Below the pieces are notes generated by a model, which was not told the origin of the DNA, ran no database searches, and worked only from the letters and a program-made list of their open reading frames with translations. Made by a program: the position numbers and the translations under genes. DNA of 64,000 nucleotides. Source: Drosophila pseudoobscura. Lineage: Eukaryota; Arthropoda; Insecta; Diptera; Drosophilidae. Below, piece after piece: positions 57,731-64,000 of the stretch. The stretch covers positions 58,357,869-58,421,868 of the forward strand of contig NC_046683.1 of the NCBI RefSeq assembly GCF_009870125.1. The letters run 5' to 3'. Numbering within the stretch: the stretch's first letter is position 1; each line of letters begins with the position of its first letter.

Positions 57731-58455
57731 AAGAGAAGCCCCACGAAGGATTCACCCCACAAACCCATCCCGAATCTGGCTTACAGCTCAAGGGGAGGGC
57801 GATGGGAGAAGGGCAATGATGATGATGATGATGATGATGATGGGCTAATGAGCTAAGCGGAGCGCATGATCTAATCTCTTGGGCCTGTGACTAAGCCAAG
57901 GCTTAGAGATTGGATCGATGTCGAGTGCATGCCTCATGCTAATTACCCCCCAACCCCAACCCCAGCCCCAGCCCCAACCGCAGCAGCAAAGCAGTGTGTC
58001 TAATAGTTAGTTCAATCGATGATGATGATGATGATGATGATGGTGATGATGATACGAATGATGTGGATGTGATTGTGGATGCAGATGACGACGAATCGAT
58101 ACGATGCGATGACCGTGCCGACATGTTAATTATTATCTCATAAGACTCAAAGTGTACATAGCCCCCAACCGAACATTCCCCACCCCACCCCACCTCACCC
58201 CACCCCATCTCCCATAACCAAACCCACCTACAACCCCGAAATATATTTTTGTTTTGTTTTTTGTTTACCAATAAAGTGTAAAGTCTAACGCCTTGCGCCT
58301 CCAGTTTTGTCTGGTTCTTGGATTTCTACGGGTATTACTCATTCCCCGCTATTGGATCTATTTATCGCCTACTTATGGCATCCACTGGGATCGCTGAACT
58401 CTTTTGGAACCCTACTTTTGCACTTCTACTTTAATGGGATCCACTCGTCCTCGTC
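57731..58455. other. 3' UTR of the gag-derived gene and convergent 3' flank of the NSUN7-like gene
   Basis: Contains two GAT microsatellites (57816-57843 and 58017-58053), CCCCA-rich tracts and AATAAA at about 58270-58275, the likely poly(A) signal of the gag-derived gene. Minus-strand ATAAATAG-type words near 58360 may end the NSUN7-like transcript. Confidence 0.6.
57816..57843. repeat. GAT trinucleotide microsatellite
   Basis: About nine uninterrupted ATG/GAT units. A second interrupted array lies at 58017-58053, both in the 3' UTR of the gag-derived gene. Confidence 0.9.
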
Positions 58456-61116
58456 TTAGCCATTAAACCGAAACCTTCTACTCACCACCTGTTGGGCACT
58501 TGAGTGTGACGCAGATCCTCTCTGATCATAGCCCATGTCCTGCTGTGGAGGTTCGGCCACCTCCTGCAGCTTCACAGCCTTCGGCTTGGACTTGTCCTTG
58601 TCGCTCTTAGGATTGCCGAAGAGGCCGCGCTGCTCGGCCCGTCGGATGAGGTACTTCTCGTTGAGATGCGTGAGATTCTTGCGGCGCACCAGGGAGAGGA
58701 AGCTGCCCGTCGTCTGCTGCCGAATGCAGTTGTCCTGATGGATGCATATGTCCGGCACCGTATCCTGGACAAACTCGTCGATGTCCGGGGTGACAATCAG
58801 ATCGATGCTGTCCACACGTGGCAGGGGCGGCGCAGAGGATGGGGCTGGCAGTTCTGGCTGCGACTTGCGCTTGTCCTCGGCCGACAGTTTGTCCTTTTTG
58901 CGGGGCGAATCCTTGCTCATGGCAGCCGCCGGGATGTTGGCGGCCTCCAGCTCGGCCAGGGCCTCCAGCCGCTTAACCTCTTTGTAGGCATTGCGATGCT
59001 TCTCGAGGGCCAGCTTGTTAATCAGCTCGATGACGTGCTCCACCATGTCCTCATTCTCGGTGCTCACAATGGAGTGCGTCTGGTAGAGGACGAACTGCAC
59101 CTGCGGCCGCGACATGGACATGGTGAGGGTGAGCAGCTGCTCCTCCAGGATCAGGGCCACTCGCGTGCGCCCCTCGTCGCTGACCTCCGACTCGGTGAGG
59201 ACCTCCAGCATGCTGAGATCTCCGCCTCGCGAACAGATCAGATCTATGGGATCGGAGATGGCACTAAAAGAGTTCGGGGGCGTGGCGAAGATGCCCACGA
59301 CAGTGCGGAATCGATTGGACTCCATCGGAAAGGATGTGAAGGCGTCGCCAAAGAGTCGTATATTGTTCACGCCAATGGACTCCATGTAGCGTCGATAGTC
59401 CTTCAGATTGGTCCCCGCTCCGTACACGTAGAAGTTATTCACTCGGTTAATGGAGTAGAAGAGGGCCGCTAGGTAGGCGGTGGAGCGGGGCGACCCAATA
59501 TGCGTCTGCAGGATGTCGCCATCCAGCTCGAAGTAATCCATCATTTTGGACATAATGGCAGGACCAAAGGTGAAGTTTTTGTCCTTAAAAGGAGAGAGTG
59601 AGATAGAGAGAGGAAAGAAGTGTTTAAATGGAGAATCTAGATAATTACATGACACCTACAATTATCAATTTACAGCTCTTGAAATTCGTACAATCGTGTG
59701 TGTACTCGTACGTGTAGTGGCATTATCAATTATCATTCCATCACGATCGGATAATTATGACAGATACTGAATCATGATACTGATACCGCTAGCCTCGCGT
59801 GTGACACAAAACACAGCCAGAACCAGAACCCACCTGCATGATGAAGTAATGTTTGGTCATCAGATCCGACTTTGTGAATTCGCTGCGGTCCTTGGGTATG
59901 CAGGAGATGACCAGCGGACAGATGTTGTCCCACTTGCAGTGCTGCTCCAGCAGCGGCTGCTCATCGTCCGGCCCATGGACAGTGAAGCCCATTTCCGTAA
60001 GGATCCTATCCGCCTCCACTTTGGTGCTGGGGATTCACTTAAATAGAGTTTTGGGGTTCAGGAGGTCTTCAGGAGATGTTTCCACCTACCGCACCAGAAA
60101 GGGATTGATCCAGCCGGTGACCACTGGATTGGCTGCTGCTATGGCCACCTTTTCGTTCTGCAGATGAATCGGGAGTAGCTGCGAGAGTCGGAGGGCGCCC
60201 ACCTTTATTCTCATGCGGGAAAATGAGGCGGCCAGTCGTATACGATGCTGCCAGAGCACGCCCGCCAGATCTATTCGGATTTTAGACGTGAAAGGCGATT
60301 CTGTAAGGACATAATCTGTGCGAACCAACCTGTGACCTCTGCCTCCTTGTAGAGGCTCGCCTGAAGCTCTTGCTCTTCGGAATTGCGGCCCTTGAACTGG
60401 CGATCGTGGAGCTCGAAGAGCATTAACCATATACGCTGCTCGTCCTCGAGGTACTGAAAGTGGGAATGGGGGAAATATAGCCAGGGATAGGATAGGCAGT
60501 GAAAGATGGATAGCCACCTGACTGTGCTGCTCAAAGAAACAGACATCGTTCAAGGCATTAGAGAGAACAACCTTGTCTATAACGGCACAGAAAGAATGGG
60601 AGATCAGATTGGACAATAAAGATTTTGGGGCTACCCACATCGAAAGACATCGTAGATCAAAGAGTAGGCCAATCGCATCTCGTGCTCATTCCGAAAATTC
60701 ACGAGAATGGGGGGCTTGCGGAGCAGTTTCGCGGCATTCCCGATGGTGGGCAGAGTCCAGCGGGCGCCTGTCTTCAGGCGGACCTTCACGGTGGTGGCGT
60801 GGCAGTGTTTCAGAACGCGACTGCGTCGCCCATTGGGACTGACGCCGGGCGTGAGGATCTTAGTGATGCGCAGCGGATCGAACAGGGGCTTCTCCTTCTT
60901 GTGGATGTCCTGCAGGGAGAGGGTGGACTCTTCCGGCGACTCGTTGACCTGCCGCTGGATCTCCAGCAGCATGTAGTACATTTTGTCCTGCCACTCCTCG
61001 TCGCTGGGCAGATAGATCTGCTTCATTTTCTTCAGTTTTTTGCTCTGCTCCTTGAAGATGGCCGGATACACGGAGAAGATGTCCGCGAGGCTGAGAAAGA
61101 ACAGCTGATTGGACAT
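58456..61116 (-). CDS. NSUN7-like RNA methyltransferase relative without catalytic cysteines
   Basis: Six exons: 61116-60639, 60576-60518, 60453-60330, 60270-60090, 60026-59834 and 59583-58456, frame continuous, 720 aa (human NSUN7 is about 718). Matches to NSUN7 include FELHDRQFKGR, LAASFSRMRIKVGALRLSQL, the FLVR-TKVEADRIL region, and near the C-terminus GSFLSLVRRKNL with LIRRAEQRGLFG. In active NOL1/NOP2/Sun enzymes two cysteines catalyse m5C formation, in PCS-type and TCS-type motifs. Here the matching stretches read TPPNSF (about 446-451) and YQTHSIVS (about 512-519), so both cysteines are gone. A strong donor-like GGTG|GTGAGT at about 58490 would allow a further exon; I chose the open frame to TAA at 58456. 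RNA binding or scaffolding is the likely residual role (inference). Confidence 0.85.
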
Positions 61117-61473
61117 GGCAGCAGCGAGAGAAGAGAGTAATAAGAGTACAAGCGAGAACGAGAACCGAGCACTTGCAGCGAGCAGCAGCAACTGAGGATG
61201 AGCGTCGCGTCGCGTCTCCTTTCGATAGCGTGTCTTTCATCTCCCTTCCGCCTGTGCCTTTGGCCCTTCTCCTTCTACCTCTGCTGCTGCCTGCCAGTGC
61301 CTCTGCCCTTCCACAACCAATTTCCAATGACAATGACAACTGCTGATTTTATATTCTCATTCTCCCATTCTCCCATTTCCATTTCGTTCGGTTCGTGCTT
61401 AACACCAATTCAATGCTGGGAGTCGGATCCGACATCAACTGCGCTGCATGCTCCATGGAATTACTTATCTATC

Positions 61474-61506
<33 letters not shown>

Positions 61507-64000
61507 CTCCCCCCTCGCACTCCTTCCCACCTGTCGCCGCATGCAATGTGCACGCCAATATTGAGCACCTGCTCCGACTCCCTCTCCCACTCTCTTTCTG
61601 TCTGTCCAACTTCCAGCCAGCAAAAAAATATCCACCACAAAGGACAAACGGAAGAGGACAAACGGGTAGCCGTAGCATATGATACTCTTCTTATGGAGAT
61701 TGCTCCCATGGCATATAAAAAATTCATCAGATCATAATGGAATTTGTATCATCTTTCCATCTTGCAGAGACTTGTGATCACATTTCAACAGTTCCCGCCA
61801 CACATAGGACATGCAGCAATCATCTCTGTGTCTGCACTGCATAGGCCTGATGAAGGAACAATCATGCCTTCCGTCAGGTCAGGGTATTAATATGTTACAG
61901 TTACACCAAAGGGAGAGAGGGAAAGAGGACAGAAGCAGATCGAAGCGATATCACACTTACCTTTTATTTTTGATGGCTTCGGTAATAAATTCTGGGTAAT
62001 AAATTCCGTTTGCCATATTCGCATGATTTGCTCTGATTGGAATACGTCTTCAATAAATTGCCAAAAATGTCACAGTCAAGGCGGACGAGACACGCACGCA
62101 GGGGTGGGGAGGGGAAGAGATATATTTATGATAGAGGAATAGACATCAACATCAACATCGACATACATAGAGGGGGCTGCCATTCTGCCATTCTTCGATG
62201 TGTTGGCATTGATTGGTTGGAGTTGGCATCCCCATCCACTCCGTTTGGGGGGCTCAAATCGTTTTAGTCGAACATCAAATTAGTTGTTGATTAGGAGGGC
62301 TCTGAATAACAGTTTCGAATGGAGCGGAGCACGAGAGCAAGGAGTATGGCGGGAGCTACAATTTATTGGCCTAGGTCAAATATCGATTATCGGCCGTCAG
62401 CCACCGCATATTATTGGGTCAGAGACTGAATTGAATGTCAATTTGATTGGCATATCTGGGGTGCATGGAGATCCTACTATGTATGTGTGTACGAGTATAC
62501 ATATGTATATTCGAGCAGTGCATGGGAGGAGGTGACCTTGAGCTGGAGTAGAAAGTTCAGGCACGGGCCCAGAGCACAGAGCACCAGGCGAGAGAGCTGA
62601 AATGATTTCGCCTCTCAATAGTTATCTGCTTAATTGAATTGAGTTACTTTGGTTAACTTCTTAACTAAGATCAATTATAATTGGAAAAAATCATATCAAT
62701 TAAAAGCCCCTCTGATTCATCTACCCTGATAATTGACCACAACACTGACCATGCAGGTTCTACGGTGGGGTTCCTCCGCTCAACGCTGTCCGTCCGGACA
62801 GTTGGGTTCGGTTGCTATCGGAAACGAATATTATAGCATTGTATATAAGCGAGTACCTATGACTGGTGGACAGAAATACTTAGATATGAATAAGCAAACT
62901 TGAATTAAAGTTATCAGGAGTGTATGTCAAAAGATAACTCGAGTATCATAATTAAATTTTTCTTCTTTTCAGTGCTCTTTCCTGGGCTGGTGCTGGGGCT
63001 GGTCTAGACCCCAGACCTGAGGCTAGGCGAATGGTATATGGTATATGTATGGGCAAAGCCACCCCAGCTTAGGGAAGACTCACTTATCGGGACAGTGCGT
63101 GTCCGTTGGGAAATCCTCCATCATAAATCAGTGGGCGAGTTTCTGGGCTTTGGTTTTTGTTTTGTTTTTTATTAAGAAGCATATTTATTATATATAAGAT
63201 GTATGTAATACAATAATTTTTCTTTCTTTCATTCTTGTCTGTCGTTTTCGGTCTTCTGTCCGGGGTTGTTTCATTTTGTTTTGGTTTTGTTTTTTTATGG
63301 TTTTATGGTTCTGTCGGATTCATTTCAGTTTTTTCGGTTTTCCATTTCATTTCAGTTTTGTTTTTGTTTCATTTTTTTGTTATCCATTTTATATATAATC
63401 ATATAAAACACTGAGCTACAATACAAATATTGTGATAAAAACTTACAACATAACCTTTAATACATAAAAATACTTGCGTAGTCTACAAATCGTATCGTTA
63501 TAAGAGATTTTCTTCATGGATCGATGGATTGATCGTTCGCTCGTCTTTTCTTGGCTCCGCTCCTCCTCTTCTTCTTGTTCTTGTTGTTGTTCTCTCTTTT
63601 GCCTTGACCTTTTCCTAAATTGTTTTCATTTCGCCTCAATGGATTCTGTTTTCGCTTTCGCTTTTCCCACTGTCTGTCCGCCTGCCTGTCTCTTCTTCTT
63701 AGTTGTTTGTGATCTACCCTATTAAAAAAAAGACTACTTCTTTCTTTCATTCATTCACTCGTTCGGTTTGGTTCGTTCATTCTCCTCCATTTCCAGCTGT
63801 TCTTTTTGTATCTTTGCTATTCTTACGGGGAGGGGGGATTGATTCTTCGGGATGAATGGAAGGGGCGGAAAGATGAGTGCGAAAGCAGAGAAACAACGAA
63901 AACATTAACCGTAAAGGTAAACCAACCATTCCAGAGGGGCAAGGCAACGCCTTCAAGGAAAAGAGTGTTCGAGAGAAACAGAGAGAGAGAACGATTCGCC
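61117..64000. other. upstream and intergenic region, no assigned gene
   Basis: Bases 61117-61700 are the 5' region of the NSUN7-like gene and include a CTG run (61472-61505). From 61.7 to 63.0 kb I saw no supported exon. A possible first coding exon on the minus strand lies at 63083-63120. From 63150 to 63780 the sequence is T-rich (TTTTGTTTT, TTCATTTC words) and reads like the A-rich 3' UTR or intron of a minus-strand transcript. The right edge is purine-rich with GAGAGA. Confidence 0.45.
63083..63120 (-). CDS. possible first coding exon (MEDFPTDTHCPD)
   Basis: Reading the minus strand from about 63120, an ATG opens the frame MEDFPTDTHCPD and runs into a strong donor, GATAA|GTGAGT, after 12 codons plus two bases. 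The codons end in C or G more often than chance. I could not find the matching next exon at lower coordinates, so this may be an isolated chance hit or an alternative start of a gene not resolved here. Confidence 0.25.

Noticed and set aside
61198-61737. Long plus-strand open frame (about 179 codons) with Cys/Leu-rich start
   Set aside because: It overlaps the 5' UTR of the NSUN7-like gene and a CTG microsatellite; the composition is repeat-driven and no family is recognisable.
61978-62075. Minus-strand open stretch (FIEDVFQSEQIMRIWQTEF) ending at a good donor AAAAG|GTAAGT
   Set aside because: It contains a local duplication (AATTTATTACC twice), is AT-rich with no third-position bias, has a stop just upstream, and has no acceptor-bearing partner in a compatible phase.

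Overview
The window is eukaryotic nuclear DNA from a Drosophila fly. The genes have short GT-AG introns, TATA/Inr cuticle promoters, strong C/G third-position bias in coding exons, and proteins that match fly families throughout (retinin-like, RR-type cuticle proteins, DUF745, ringmaker, Pdh, Roquin, Agpat, a gag-derived host gene). As far as I recall, the gene set and order correspond to D. melanogaster 72E-73A (Muller element D, 3L). Predicted proteins are close to, but not the same as, those I remember from melanogaster. A relative outside the melanogaster subgroup, for example the obscura group, is plausible but unproven.

Layout. 0-1.2 kb: two tandem retinin-like secreted protein genes, the first cut by the window edge. 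1.2-7.8 kb: no gene seen. 7.8-13.3 kb: a large clip-domain serine protease homologue (CG4998-like) with a TATA/Inr promoter, a non-coding first exon and an in-frame cassette exon. 14.6-15.8 kb: a DUF745 secreted coiled-coil protein. 16.1-21.1 kb: a compact housekeeping block of mRpS34, Golgin104 (CCDC186; minus strand, with a tRNA-Met in one intron) and Tcs3/OSGEP. 21.2-23.8 kb: Pdh and ringmaker, both minus. 23.8-29.1 kb: mostly non-coding, with a DINE-1/INE-1-like element. 29.2-34.7 kb: a candidate small secreted-protein gene followed by three RR cuticle genes (Cpr72Ea, Eb, Ec). 35.4-36.3 kb: a short-chain dehydrogenase paralogous to Pdh. 36.4-40.6 kb: AT-rich, low-complexity DNA, probably the long 3' UTR of roquin. 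40.6-43.4 kb: roquin, minus. 44.6-48.7 kb: two tandem Agpat acyltransferases, minus. 50.1-53.5 kb: an SR/Gln-rich MYND-finger protein. 53.9-54.4 kb: an unassigned two-exon fragment. 56.6-57.7 kb: a domesticated gag gene (Gagr-like). 58.5-61.1 kb: an NSUN7-like methyltransferase relative without its catalytic cysteines. 61.2-64 kb: non-coding apart from one possible first exon.

The genes do not form one pathway. There are clear local groups: cuticle/secreted-surface genes (retinin-like, the protease homologue, DUF745, Cpr72E), tandem enzyme duplicates (Agpat pair; Pdh and its paralogue), and RNA/translation housekeeping genes (mRpS34, Tcs3, tRNA-Met, NSUN7-like, roquin). Exon borders below were read from splice consensus plus reading-frame continuity. 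I found no prokaryote-type system or CRISPR array.
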